Origin: Myxococcales bacterium
GTDB lineage: Bacteria; Myxococcota_A; UBA796; GCA-2862545
Assembly: GCA_019634415.1 (NCBI GenBank)
Contig: JAHQVJ010000135.1
Coordinates: forward strand, 1-37,010
DNA length: 37,010 nt
Reading direction: 5' to 3'
The notes beneath the pieces are model-generated. The model was not told the origin of the DNA. It did not search any database and saw only the letters and a list, made by a program, of their open reading frames with translations. Position numbers and translations under genes: made by a program. Below are positions 8,152 through 15,701 of this stretch, piece after piece (positions within the stretch are counted from its first letter, which is position 1; each line of letters begins with the position of its first letter).

Positions 8152-8163
8152 CGAGGAGACCGA

Positions 8164-8718
8164 ATGCGCTTCAATGCCCTGTTGCTGGCTTCCCTCGGCC
8201 TGATCGCGTGTGGTGACAATCCGGCCGACGCCGGAGGCCCCACCCAGAGCGCCCTGATCCGCGGCGTCCTACAGCCCGCCGATCCCGGAGACCCAACCGG
8301 CGTCTGGCAAGGGGAGGAGGTGGTGATGCTGCTGGACGCGGACGGAGGCGTGGACTGCGAGGTCTACTCGGACCTCGAGGGTGCCCGCACCGACGACATC
8401 TGCCCCGACTGCTGGCTGTCGGTGGAGATCTCGTCGATGATCCAAGTCAACGACACCACCTGCCCCATCGACGGGACGGCCTTGAAGGTGGGGCAGGTGT
8501 TGTCCTTCTCGCCGGGTACCGACGGCCCCGTGCGCACCGGACAGAACGGTGAAGGCACGGTCTGGGTGGACGGCGAGGGCGTCGGACCCCAGATGGTCGG
8601 CACGGGTCTGTACCAGGAGGCCGAGCTGTCGTGGCAGCGCGCGGTGCGCGTGCGCGACGGACAGATCGTCGACGACCTGCCCTTCCGTGACCTGCAGCTC
8701 AAGGACGAGCTGCAGTAG
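8164..8718 (+). CDS. Lipoprotein, unknown function
   Basis: 184 residues. The leader MRFNALLLASLGLIAC carries lipobox LIAC, and GAGGAG lies just upstream of the ATG. The mature protein contains a cysteine-rich block (DCEVYSDLEGARTDDICPDC) and looks like a small beta-structured envelope protein. The CPDC pair also occurs in the 4058-4594 lipoprotein (GCPDCEAG), hinting at a shared local fold, but the two are too divergent to call paralogues by eye. No family recognised. It has its own 127-bp upstream region and probably its own promoter. Confidence 0.8.
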   Translation: MRFNALLLASLGLIACGDNPADAGGPTQSALIRGVLQPADPGDPTGVWQGEEVVMLLDADGGVDCEVYSDLEGARTDDICPDCWLSVEISSMIQVNDTTCPIDGTALKVGQVLSFSPGTDGPVRTGQNGEGTVWVDGEGVGPQMVGTGLYQEAELSWQRAVRVRDGQIVDDLPFRDLQLKDELQ

Positions 8719-8799
8719 GCACACACCCTTCCTCCGGGCCCTCCGGTTCCGGGCTGCACTCACGAAGACAGTGCACCCCGTTGGCAAGAGAGGGGCTCG

Positions 8800-9369
8800 A
8801 TGACGATGTTGATCTGGATGACGCTGACCAACGCGCACGGCAGTGCGGAACTGTACCTGGGCGCTGGTCTGACGATCTCCGTGCGAAGCGAGCGGTTCAA
8901 GGTGGCGTTGATGCTGGAGTCGGAGGTGCGTGAGGTGGTCCACCGGCCTCCCATCCGTCGGACAGATATCCAAGGTCCCGACAATGGCGATGGCATTCCT
9001 CCTGTGGTGGACAGGAGGTTTGTGGCCCCCGACATCGGAGCGTTTCTTCAGGTGCGCATGGGCGGCAGGAGTGGCGTGACGATGGGCGCTCTTGCTGGGA
9101 TCACTAGGGTTCACCACAAACAGGCGATTCCCAATACGAACCACGCAGCGGTCTACCAGATCTCGTCCGAGGTCGGGCTGTCCGTGGGCGGTCCCTTCAC
9201 CGGCATGCACCTCGGCGGAGTGGTGGCGGCTCGCCCGGTCTCCGACGAGAAGGCGCTCCTCGGCGTGCGGGGACGGACCATCTGGACGCCTGACGCGATG
9301 GCATCCCCCGATGTGGATCTGCTCTTTCGGACGAACTTCCGACCGAGCGACTGCGTGATCTGCTTGTGA
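8800..9369 (+). CDS. Hypothetical beta-rich protein
   Basis: 189 residues from ATG 8800 with GAGGGG upstream. The start MTMLIWMTLTNAHGSAELYL may be a short signal peptide. The body alternates hydrophobic and polar residues with repeated glycine (VTMGALAGITRV, GLSVGGPFTGMHLGGVVAA), as in small outer-membrane barrel proteins, but there is no C-terminal aromatic residue; it ends DCVICL. Base composition here is less GC-rich than in neighbours. The 81 bp upstream (8719-8799) hold only a GC-rich stretch and the ribosome binding site. I recognise no family. Confidence 0.6.
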   Translation: MTMLIWMTLTNAHGSAELYLGAGLTISVRSERFKVALMLESEVREVVHRPPIRRTDIQGPDNGDGIPPVVDRRFVAPDIGAFLQVRMGGRSGVTMGALAGITRVHHKQAIPNTNHAAVYQISSEVGLSVGGPFTGMHLGGVVAARPVSDEKALLGVRGRTIWTPDAMASPDVDLLFRTNFRPSDCVICL

Positions 9370-9821
9370 TCTCACCGACGTGGGAGCCGACTGTCCAGGT
9401 CGTCACCACAAAATCGATCCATCCGTGGGACGAAGCCTCCCCTGTGTCGTCACAGGTCCGGGGGTTGTCGATGGACGCTGCGATCCGGCGAGCAGTGGTG
9501 ATGCGGAGGAGCCAACGGGGCGCCGCGGTGTGGTCCCTCGTGGTCTCTGCCGTGGTTGCGGCCAGAGGCCCCGAGGGGGCGGAGCAGGTCGTGGCGTCGC
9601 TGATGCGGAAGGCCGCCGACGGTCCGGCCTCGGTGCGCGCGTGGCTGTCGGGGGCAGGCGTCGTGAACCCACGCACGGTGGCTCGCATCGAGGCAGCCTT
9701 GACCGACCTCGGACAGCCCAGGGACAAGGCCCGTCCCTCGCGGGTCGTGGCCCGGGCCCGCAAGGTGGTGTCGAAGGCCTGCAGCGACCCCAAGCGGGTC
9801 ATGGTGTCGTCGACCCTATAA
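9366..9821 (+). CDS. Hypothetical protein with a possible helix-turn-helix
   Basis: 151 residues if it starts at GTG 9366 (GTGA overlap with the previous stop). ATG 9471 would give a 116-residue form starting MDAAIRRAVVMRRSQRGAAV. The segment SVRAWLSGAGVVNPRTVARI, followed by EAAL, resembles the recognition part of Cro/CI-type HTH domains, where a WLSG motif is followed by a helix that places the DNA-reading residues. The basic C-terminus fits DNA binding. This is a weak resemblance by eye; the gene could also encode an unrelated small cytosolic protein. Confidence 0.5.
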   Translation: MISPTWEPTVQVVTTKSIHPWDEASPVSSQVRGLSMDAAIRRAVVMRRSQRGAAVWSLVVSAVVAARGPEGAEQVVASLMRKAADGPASVRAWLSGAGVVNPRTVARIEAALTDLGQPRDKARPSRVVARARKVVSKACSDPKRVMVSSTL

Positions 9822-9824
9822 AGT

Positions 9825-9851
9825 GGGCCTCCATTCGAACGACGGAGGCCC
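9825..9851 (+). promoter_or_regulatory. GC-rich hairpin that buries the leucine dehydrogenase ribosome binding site
   Basis: GGGCCTCC (9825-9832) pairs perfectly with GGAGGCCC (9844-9851) around an 11-nt loop. The right arm contains the GGAGG Shine-Dalgarno sequence and ends one base before the GTG start. TATAAA at 9817-9822 could be a -10 element just before it. The hairpin could be a translational switch, a terminator for the upstream genes, or both. Confidence 0.6.
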
Positions 9852-9852
9852 C

Positions 9853-10947
9853 GTGGAACTCTTCGACATGATCGCGTCTCGCGGTCACGAGCAGGCGGTG
9901 TTCTGCCACGATCCGGTCACCGGCTTGCGCGCCATCGTGGCCATCCACGACACCACCCTGGGTCCTGCGCTCGGCGGCACGCGCATGTGGACCTACGACG
10001 ACGACGGAGCGGCGCTGGAAGACGCGCTGCGGCTCGCGCGAGGCATGACCTACAAGTCCGCGGCCGCCGGACTCAACCTGGGCGGCGGCAAGGCCGTGAT
10101 CATCGGCAACAGCAAGACCGACAAGGACGAGATGCTGTTCCGGTCCTACGGTCGCTTCATCCAAGGTCTGGCGGGCCGCTACATCACCGCGGAAGACGTG
10201 GGCACCTCCGTGCAGGACATGGAGTGGGTGCGCATGGAGACGGACTTCGTGGTGGGAATCAGCCGGTCGCTGGGTGGCTCGGGCGATCCCAGCCCCTTCA
10301 CGGCGCTGGGCGTGTGCCAGGGGATCCGCGCTGCCCTCAAGTGGCAGACGGGCTCCGACGACCTGGCCGGCAAGACGGTGTCGGTGCAGGGCGTGGGGCA
10401 CGTGGGCTACCACCTCGTGAAGCAGGTGACCCGCGCCGGAGGCCGCGTGGTGGTGGCCGACATCGACGCCGACAACCTGCGGCGCGTCTCCAACGACTTC
10501 GACGGGGTGGAGGTGGTGGATCCGAGCACCATCTACGACGTCGACTGCGACATCTACGCGCCCTGTGCCCTGGGGGCCGTGATCAACGACGACACCCTGC
10601 CGCGGCTCAAGTGCAGCATCGTGGCGGGCTCCGCCAACAACGTGCTCGCCGAGGATCGACACGGATCCGCCTTGGCCGAGCGAGGGGTCCTCTACGCCCC
10701 GGACTACGTGGTGAACGCCGGCGGCCTGATGAACGTGGCCAACGAGCTCGAGGGCTACAACACCGACCGCGCCACGCAGCAGGTGCAGGGGATCTACGAC
10801 ATCACCACGGAGATCTTCCAGATCGCGCGCGACGAGGGGATCCCCACGGCTCAGGCGGCCGACGCCCTGGCGGAGCGGCGGATCGCCGCGGTGGCACGGG
10901 TGAAGGCCACCCACGTGCCCACGCCCCTGAACCGGCGCAGGCGGTAG
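9853..10947 (+). CDS. bcd: Leucine dehydrogenase (branched-chain amino acid dehydrogenase)
   Basis: 364 residues, the same length as the Bacillus enzymes. It oxidatively deaminates leucine, valine and isoleucine to 2-oxo acids with NAD+, feeding branched-chain keto acids into degradation or branched fatty acid synthesis. Lys68 (MTYKSAAAG) and catalytic Lys80 (LGGGKAVIIG) sit at the family positions, and VSVQGVGHVGYHL is the glycine-rich nucleotide-binding turn. I chose GTG 9853 because the family starts MELF/MEIF and GGAGG lies 4 nt upstream; the longer GTG 9823 start would add ten residues encoded by the hairpin. It is followed after 2 nt by an unrelated exported protein gene. Confidence 0.95.
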   Translation: MELFDMIASRGHEQAVFCHDPVTGLRAIVAIHDTTLGPALGGTRMWTYDDDGAALEDALRLARGMTYKSAAAGLNLGGGKAVIIGNSKTDKDEMLFRSYGRFIQGLAGRYITAEDVGTSVQDMEWVRMETDFVVGISRSLGGSGDPSPFTALGVCQGIRAALKWQTGSDDLAGKTVSVQGVGHVGYHLVKQVTRAGGRVVVADIDADNLRRVSNDFDGVEVVDPSTIYDVDCDIYAPCALGAVINDDTLPRLKCSIVAGSANNVLAEDRHGSALAERGVLYAPDYVVNAGGLMNVANELEGYNTDRATQQVQGIYDITTEIFQIARDEGIPTAQAADALAERRIAAVARVKATHVPTPLNRRRR

Positions 10948-10949
10948 CC

Positions 10950-11894
10950 GTGATGGTCTTGGGGTGGGCGGCCATGGCATGGGGTCAGCCCGCCGATGCT
11001 TCGGTGATCTGGCTGCCCTCCGCGACCGAGGTGGCGGAGGGGGCCGCCGTGCAGCTGTCGTACGCCACCGAGGCCCTGCGCTGCAGGCTGCCCGGGCAGG
11101 GGATCGTGGGGGCGGCCTCGGAGCAGGGCGTGCCCGTGGCGTTGGGTGTGCACCAAGCGGCGGTGGCGCGCTGGCTGGCAGCGCGCGGTGCGCTGGGGGT
11201 GGCGGAGCCCGGCCTCGGCGCCTGCGAGGGGCTGCCCGTGCCCTACGCGGTGCACGCGCCGCCCCATGGCCTGGCGGTGCAGGTGCTGCACCCCGTGCAG
11301 CTCTTGCAGGCCGACGAGGCCCTGCACGTCGAAGCCGGACCCACCGACCGCTGGCTGGTGGTGTGGGGCCCACAGCAAGGCGTGGCGGCCTTGGCGGTGG
11401 AGCACCCGGCGGGAGCACCCCCCACGCTGTTCGGGGTGTCCGCCGAGGCTGCCGAAGCGCCGGACGTGGCGGTGTCGATCCCCGAGGGCGGTGCGTGGGT
11501 GCTGCCTGTCGCCGTGACCTGGGCCGTTGTGCCCGATCCGGCGGTGCAGGTGCACACCCTCGCGGGTCGCGTGGTGCTGATCGGGGAGCAGTCGGGGCTC
11601 GCGGCGGGCTTCCAGGGCAGCGCCGAGGCGCAGCCTGCGCCTTTTGCGGTGGAGGTGGGCGTGCCGTGGCGTGCGGGCACGGAGCCTGCCGCGGTGGTGC
11701 GCGCCGGGCGCTTCCGGCGGTTTCGGTTGGGGCAGGCCGTGCAGGAGCTGCTGGTGGCGGATCCGACCGTGGCGGAGGTCACGCCGGGCAAGCGCCCCGA
11801 TCTACTGACCATTCGCGGTCTGACGGCGGGCACCACCCACCTGGTGGTGGCCACGGCGGATCAGGTGCGGCGCGTGAGGCTGGTGGTTCAGTAG
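10950..11894 (+). CDS. Exported protein with C-terminal pilus/secretin N-terminal-type domain
   Basis: About 313 residues; GTG 10950 or ATG 10953, both leading into the signal MVLGWAAMAWGQPADA. The central part is unrecognised and rich in Ala, Val and Pro. The last 65 residues, with LLVADPTVAEVTPGKRP, LLTIRGLTAGTTHLVVAT and a basic end, match the pattern of the T2SS/T3SS pilus-formation N-terminal domain found at the start of CpaC-type secretins. Here it sits at the C-terminus of a protein with no secretin, and no pilus genes are nearby. It converges with and overlaps the next gene by 7 bp. Confidence 0.7.
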   Translation: MMVLGWAAMAWGQPADASVIWLPSATEVAEGAAVQLSYATEALRCRLPGQGIVGAASEQGVPVALGVHQAAVARWLAARGALGVAEPGLGACEGLPVPYAVHAPPHGLAVQVLHPVQLLQADEALHVEAGPTDRWLVVWGPQQGVAALAVEHPAGAPPTLFGVSAEAAEAPDVAVSIPEGGAWVLPVAVTWAVVPDPAVQVHTLAGRVVLIGEQSGLAAGFQGSAEAQPAPFAVEVGVPWRAGTEPAAVVRAGRFRRFRLGQAVQELLVADPTVAEVTPGKRPDLLTIRGLTAGTTHLVVATADQVRRVRLVVQ

Positions 11895-12823
11895 CCGCGG
11901 TCGCGATCCACCCGGGTGGGGGGCTCGCGACCAGCGCACAGCTCCGTGAGCAGGTCCGCCAGGTGGCGGATCCGGTGGGCCTCGGTCTCGGCGGCGTGTC
12001 CAGCGCGGTGAGGGCTGAGCACCACGTTGTCGAGCTCGTGGAAGGGGTGCTCGGCGGCCGGGGTGTCGCTGCGTGCCGCCTCGTCCTTCGGGTAGCGCCA
12101 CCACACGTCGAGGCCGGCACCGTACAGCTGCCCACTGCGCAGGGCCTCGAACAGCGCTGCCTCGTCGACGATGGGTCCGCGGGCCACGTTCACCAGGATG
12201 GCGGTGGGGGGCAGCAGGGCGAGCCTGCGGGCGTCGAAGCTGCCCTCGGTCTCGGGCGTCAGCGGTAGCGCGATGATCACGGCGCGCGCTCGGGGCAGCA
12301 GCGCATCCAGGGCGTCGAGCCCCTCGGTGCGGGTGACCGGCGCGACGGACATGCCCAGCCCTCGCAGGGCAGCGCCGACGGCGCGTCCGATGGCGCCGTG
12401 ACCCGCGATCACCGCAAGCTGGCCCCGCAGCTGCGGGCTGTCGTCGGGCTGGTAGCGGCGGGTCCAGTCGCCGGCGCGCAGCTCCCGGTCGGCCGGAACC
12501 AAGCGGCGGCTGGCGGCGAGCAGCAGCGCAATGGCGTGCTCCGCCACCAGCTCGGCGTTGTGGTGCAGGTTGTACAGGCGCACGTCGGGGCGCGGCTGCA
12601 GCCGGGTGAGCGTGCCGCGGGGCACGCCGGAGTAGGGGATGACCAGGGCGCCATCCTGCGCGATGGCGGCCACCGCCTCGTCGGAGGGACGGCCGCTCAC
12701 CAGCACGTCCACCGGCCCGTCGGTGGCCTCGCCGAAGGTGATCCCGGGAGCGGCTCGCCGCAGGTCGTCTCGGTGCGCTTCGCTCGGCTCGATCGAGGCG
12801 TGGATCCGCATGGGGCGCAGCAT
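11888..12823 (-). CDS. D-isomer-specific 2-hydroxyacid dehydrogenase
   Basis: 311 residues; ATG 12811 (MRIHAS) is an alternative start. NAD-dependent reductase family acting on 2-oxo/2-hydroxy acids. The nucleotide-binding motif is AGHGAIGRAVG; the signature VNVARGPIVDEAALFEAL gives the catalytic Arg; the catalytic His is in LSPHRAGH. Substrate cannot be read from the sequence; phosphoglycerate, glyoxylate and hydroxypyruvate are all possible. It lies 9 bp downstream of the HDOD gene and is probably last in a three-gene minus-strand operon. Confidence 0.9.
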   Translation of the reverse strand: MLRPMRIHASIEPSEAHRDDLRRAAPGITFGEATDGPVDVLVSGRPSDEAVAAIAQDGALVIPYSGVPRGTLTRLQPRPDVRLYNLHHNAELVAEHAIALLLAASRRLVPADRELRAGDWTRRYQPDDSPQLRGQLAVIAGHGAIGRAVGAALRGLGMSVAPVTRTEGLDALDALLPRARAVIIALPLTPETEGSFDARRLALLPPTAILVNVARGPIVDEAALFEALRSGQLYGAGLDVWWRYPKDEAARSDTPAAEHPFHELDNVVLSPHRAGHAAETEAHRIRHLADLLTELCAGREPPTRVDRDRGY

Positions 12824-12832
12824 GCCACAGGC

Positions 12833-13648
12833 TCAGACCTGGGTGGCCTCCTCGCCGAGCTTCTCCCACACGCCGTCGTCGATGTGCAGCAGCTCGGACA
12901 GCGGATGCCACCGGCCGCGCTCCGCCACCTGCCAGGGCATCTCACCGGCCTGCGCCCCCTCCGCCATGTGATCCGCCACCTGCAGCAGCGCCCGTGCGCG
13001 CTGCTTGCGGTCCATCACCGGGTCGTGGTGGGTGCGCACGAGCTCTGCGGCGGGCTCTGGGAGCCCCCAGCGCAGCAGGCCCTCGGCCCCCAGCTGCGCG
13101 TGATCGAAGCCGAAGTGCAGGCGCTCGGCGCGCACCAGGGTAGTGCCGTGGCCGAGCTTGTCGACGAGCTGGGTGGTGGCGTCGGGCTCGAGGAGGAGCA
13201 GCAGCTGAAGCCCCAGGTCGTGCACCAGGGCGGTCAGGAACAGCAGCCCGGAGTGCACCGAGGCGACGTGGGGAGACAGGCGGACCACCACCTCGCTCGT
13301 GAGCAGGGCATGCTCGTGCAGGCTGCGGGCCAGCGGGCCCCCGTCCGAGCCCAGCGCGGAGACCGCCAGGGCGAAGGCCATCGCGCGCGTGGCGTCGAGT
13401 CCCAGCAGCTGCACGGCGCGTCGCACCGTGCCCACGGTGGACTTCGGGGCGTAGAGCGCCGAGTTGGCCACCTGGAGCACCCGCGCCGACAGCACTGGGT
13501 CGGCGCACACTGCTTCTTCGAGGTCCGTCAGGTCGGCATCGGGTCGCTGCGCCACCTGCAGCACGCGCTGCGCCGCGTCGGGGAACACGCCGAGCCGGTC
13601 GATGCGATCGAGGCAAGACACCAGATCGTGGCTCGGGGTGGAGAGCAT
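12833..13648 (-). CDS. HDOD domain protein
   Basis: 271 residues from ATG 13648; the longer open frame upstream lies opposite the glycosylase gene and is not family-like. HDOD is an HD-related output domain with degenerate metal sites, used in signalling and cell-cycle or motility control. The opening LVSCLDRIDRLGVFPDAAQR with its Pro, ARVLQVANSALYAPKSTVGT and LTALVHDLGLQLLL are the family landmarks. There is no fused receiver or GGDEF domain, so it probably acts through partners. It sits 37 bp downstream of the DNA glycosylase gene and 9 bp upstream of the dehydrogenase gene. Confidence 0.88.
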   Translation of the reverse strand: MLSTPSHDLVSCLDRIDRLGVFPDAAQRVLQVAQRPDADLTDLEEAVCADPVLSARVLQVANSALYAPKSTVGTVRRAVQLLGLDATRAMAFALAVSALGSDGGPLARSLHEHALLTSEVVVRLSPHVASVHSGLLFLTALVHDLGLQLLLLLEPDATTQLVDKLGHGTTLVRAERLHFGFDHAQLGAEGLLRWGLPEPAAELVRTHHDPVMDRKQRARALLQVADHMAEGAQAGEMPWQVAERGRWHPLSELLHIDDGVWEKLGEEATQV

Positions 13649-13685
13649 GCGCCGCGTATCGGTGCGTGGCTGCGTGGCCTTGAGG

Positions 13686-14591
13686 TCAGAGGCCGCGGAT
13701 GTCGCGCGCCTCGGACCGCGGGCCCCACTTCGGAGGGGCCGTGCCTCCACCCTTGAGCATGCGCACCACCCGACCGCGCTGCCCCCGGTAGGGCTCCAGC
13801 AGCTCCAGCATGCGGTCGTCGTCGGCCCGTGGCTCGCCCGCCAGGTTCCACGACACCACGTTGGGCAGGTGGTAGTCCCCCACGGGCACGGCGTCGGGCT
13901 CGCCGAGCGCCTGCGACAGCACGGCTCCGGCCGTCCAGGGGCCGATGCCGTGGAGCAGCTGCATGCGGGCCAGCGCTTGCTCGAAGGGCATGCCCACACA
14001 CTGCTCCATGCGGCGGGCCCGGCGCGCCACCTCGATCACGATCATGGCCCGCTTGCGCTCCACTCCCAAGGGATGGAAGGCGCTGTAGGGCTGCTCCTTC
14101 ACCATCTGCGGGCTGGGCAGCAGCCGCAGGTCCTCCCGTGGCCCCGGCGGTACCTCGCCCCACTTCCAGGCCATGCGCCGCACGGCCGCAGCGCTCTCCT
14201 TGCCCGTGACCTTCTGGGCGATCACCACCGCCACCATGGTGGGAAACACCTGGTCCACCGACGCGATCCGCACCCCTGGGCGCCGCCGCTGGATCTCGGC
14301 GACGATGTCGTGGTGAGGCTCGAGCACCGAGGGATCGTCGTGCAGGCCGGCCAGGCGAGGCACCTGATCGAGCAGGCGGTCGGCCCCGGGGCCCCAGGCC
14401 TCGGCGTTCAGGCGGGAGCCGTCGAGGGTGAGGTGCACCGTGGCCGGGCCCTCCTCGGTCCGCGCGGCGTACCATCCTCCGGTGGCGTCCACGCGCAGCC
14501 AAGTGGAAGCCCCCCACACGGAGAACCCACGCAGCGTGCGCGCCAAGTTCAGGGGGCCGTGCACCTCGACGGTGTGGGTTCGGGTGGTCAT
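13686..14591 (-). CDS. AlkA-like DNA-3-methyladenine glycosylase (HhH-GPD)
   Basis: 301 residues. It should excise alkylated bases in base-excision repair. The helix-hairpin-helix motif is LLHGIGPWTAGAV, followed by the catalytic aspartate Asp239 in VGDYHLP, the expected HhH-GPD spacing. There is no iron-sulphur cluster Cys motif, as in AlkA. The N-terminal 120 residues carry an AlkA-like beta domain (VHGPLNLARTLRGFSVWG). It is the first gene of a minus-strand run, divergent from the 14778 lipoprotein across an intergenic region full of GGGTTCG-type inverted repeats. Confidence 0.88.
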   Translation of the reverse strand: MTTRTHTVEVHGPLNLARTLRGFSVWGASTWLRVDATGGWYAARTEEGPATVHLTLDGSRLNAEAWGPGADRLLDQVPRLAGLHDDPSVLEPHHDIVAEIQRRRPGVRIASVDQVFPTMVAVVIAQKVTGKESAAAVRRMAWKWGEVPPGPREDLRLLPSPQMVKEQPYSAFHPLGVERKRAMIVIEVARRARRMEQCVGMPFEQALARMQLLHGIGPWTAGAVLSQALGEPDAVPVGDYHLPNVVSWNLAGEPRADDDRMLELLEPYRGQRGRVVRMLKGGGTAPPKWGPRSEARDIRGL

Positions 14592-14614
14592 CGCCGGAGC
14601 CCCTCCTGTTGCTC

Positions 14615-14671
14615 GGGGTTCGTGTTTGCGCCCCGCGAACCCCCGAACGCGTACCGGGGTTCTTCGAACCC
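14615..14671. promoter_or_regulatory. Cluster of GGGGTTCG / CGAACCCC inverted repeats
   Basis: GGGGTTCG (14615-14622) and CGAACCCC (14636-14643) form a perfect 8-bp inverted repeat. A second, GGGTTC-TTC-GAACCC, lies at 14657-14671, and CGAAC-CCT-GTTCG overlaps its right arm. The cluster starts 23 bp upstream of the glycosylase ATG, within a divergent promoter region, so it may be an operator. Confidence 0.5.
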
Positions 14672-14730
14672 TGTTCGGCGCACGTCCGAGGGGATCGCAG
14701 CTCGCACGAAACCCTTCGTCGTTCCGGGGG

Positions 14731-14757
14731 TATACTGCCTATCTCCGTCGAGCGGAG
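14731..14757 (+). promoter_or_regulatory. Possible -10 element and small leader hairpin before the 14778 gene
   Basis: TATACT at 14731-14736 is a good -10 hexamer; no clear -35 is seen at the right distance. CTCCG/CGGAG (14743-14747 and 14753-14757) forms a 5-bp hairpin in the presumed leader, followed by a strong GAGGAGGGA ribosome binding site. Confidence 0.4.
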
Positions 14758-14777
14758 ACGAGGAGGGAGGGCGCCGA

Positions 14778-15695
14778 ATGCGGACGATCAACGCGTGGAT
14801 GCTGGCAGTGCTAGTGGGTGGATGTTCGGGCGAGCCGGTGCCGGACCCCGTGGAGCCCCCCCCCGAGGTGGCCAACGCCACCCTCTTCATCATGGAGCAC
14901 TTCGACGACGAAGACACGAGCGACCTGGCCTTCGCCCTTAGCGAGGAGCTGCTGCCGTTCCTGCAGGAGAAGTGGGCGAAGGTGGACGGCGGCGACCCGG
15001 ACGCGGATCCCGAGGCCTCTCCCTTTGCCGAGATCCCGGCGATCGACGCCGCCTCGCTGGGCACCTTGAGCTTCCCCACCTGGCCCGAAGGCTACAGCGA
15101 GGACGACCAGAAGTTCCCGCTCGCCTACATCCGTCGCTCGGCACAGGGCATGGCCGAGAATCGCACGCTCGCGATGGAGGTCAACCGGGTCTGCATCGAG
15201 TCGGAGACGACCCTGTATGCCCGGCGCGAGTTCACCGAGGGCGGCGACTGCTTCGGCGACGGCTCGTGTGACGACCTGCGCGTGTTCCAGCCCACCTACA
15301 AGAAGAACCCGCTGACCGAGATCTGGTACGACGAGTTCTTCCGCTACCGGGTGATCGACATCGATGTGGGCGGCGAGACGCGCCAGGCCATGATCCAGCG
15401 CGGCTGGATCGAGGAGCCCTTCTACGCGCCCAACGGCAACAACGTGTGGCTGATGCTCTACTCCCTCGACGTGGTGATCGAGGACGGAGACGGCAGCTTC
15501 GGCTGGAACGCCTACTGGTCTGCCCTCGACGTGAACCTCCTCAGCGACGGTCTGCTCTCCAACTCGATCCAGGAGGGCCTGCGCGACGCGTCCAACTGGG
15601 CCGAGACCTGGATGGCCACCGGTGCCGCCGACAAGGGCTGCCCGAACGATCGCGCCGAGGAAGAGCCCGAGCGTTGGGAGAACGTCGGCAACTGA
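14778..15695 (+). CDS. Large lipoprotein, unknown function
   Basis: 305 residues from ATG 14778, with GAGGAGGGA upstream. MRTINAWMLAVLVGGC is the lipoprotein signal (lipobox VGGC). A proline-rich linker follows, then a mixed alpha/beta domain rich in Trp, Tyr and acidic residues, including EIWYDEFFRYRVIDIDVGGE and VWLMLYSLDVVIEDGDGSFG. Four cysteines in the mature chain (VNRVCIESE, GGDCFGDGSCDDL, DKGCPNDR) could form disulphides. No family recognised. It converges with the HEAT-like gene, 6 bp apart. Confidence 0.8.
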   Translation: MRTINAWMLAVLVGGCSGEPVPDPVEPPPEVANATLFIMEHFDDEDTSDLAFALSEELLPFLQEKWAKVDGGDPDADPEASPFAEIPAIDAASLGTLSFPTWPEGYSEDDQKFPLAYIRRSAQGMAENRTLAMEVNRVCIESETTLYARREFTEGGDCFGDGSCDDLRVFQPTYKKNPLTEIWYDEFFRYRVIDIDVGGETRQAMIQRGWIEEPFYAPNGNNVWLMLYSLDVVIEDGDGSFGWNAYWSALDVNLLSDGLLSNSIQEGLRDASNWAETWMATGAADKGCPNDRAEEEPERWENVGN

Positions 15696-15701
15696 GCGGG
15701 C

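Noticed and set aside
9825..9851. Simple rho-independent terminator call for the hairpin
   Set aside because: No U-tract follows and the right arm is exactly the next gene's ribosome binding site, so I list it as regulatory, with termination only as a possible second role.
12833..13999. 388-residue version of the HDOD protein
   Set aside because: The first 117 residues lie opposite the glycosylase gene in another frame and do not resemble any HDOD protein; ATG 13648 gives the family start.
14727..14733. GGGGTAT half-site that looks like a CsoR operator
   Set aside because: The partner arm seven bases away does not match ATACCCC, so it is a chance half-site overlapping the -10 element.
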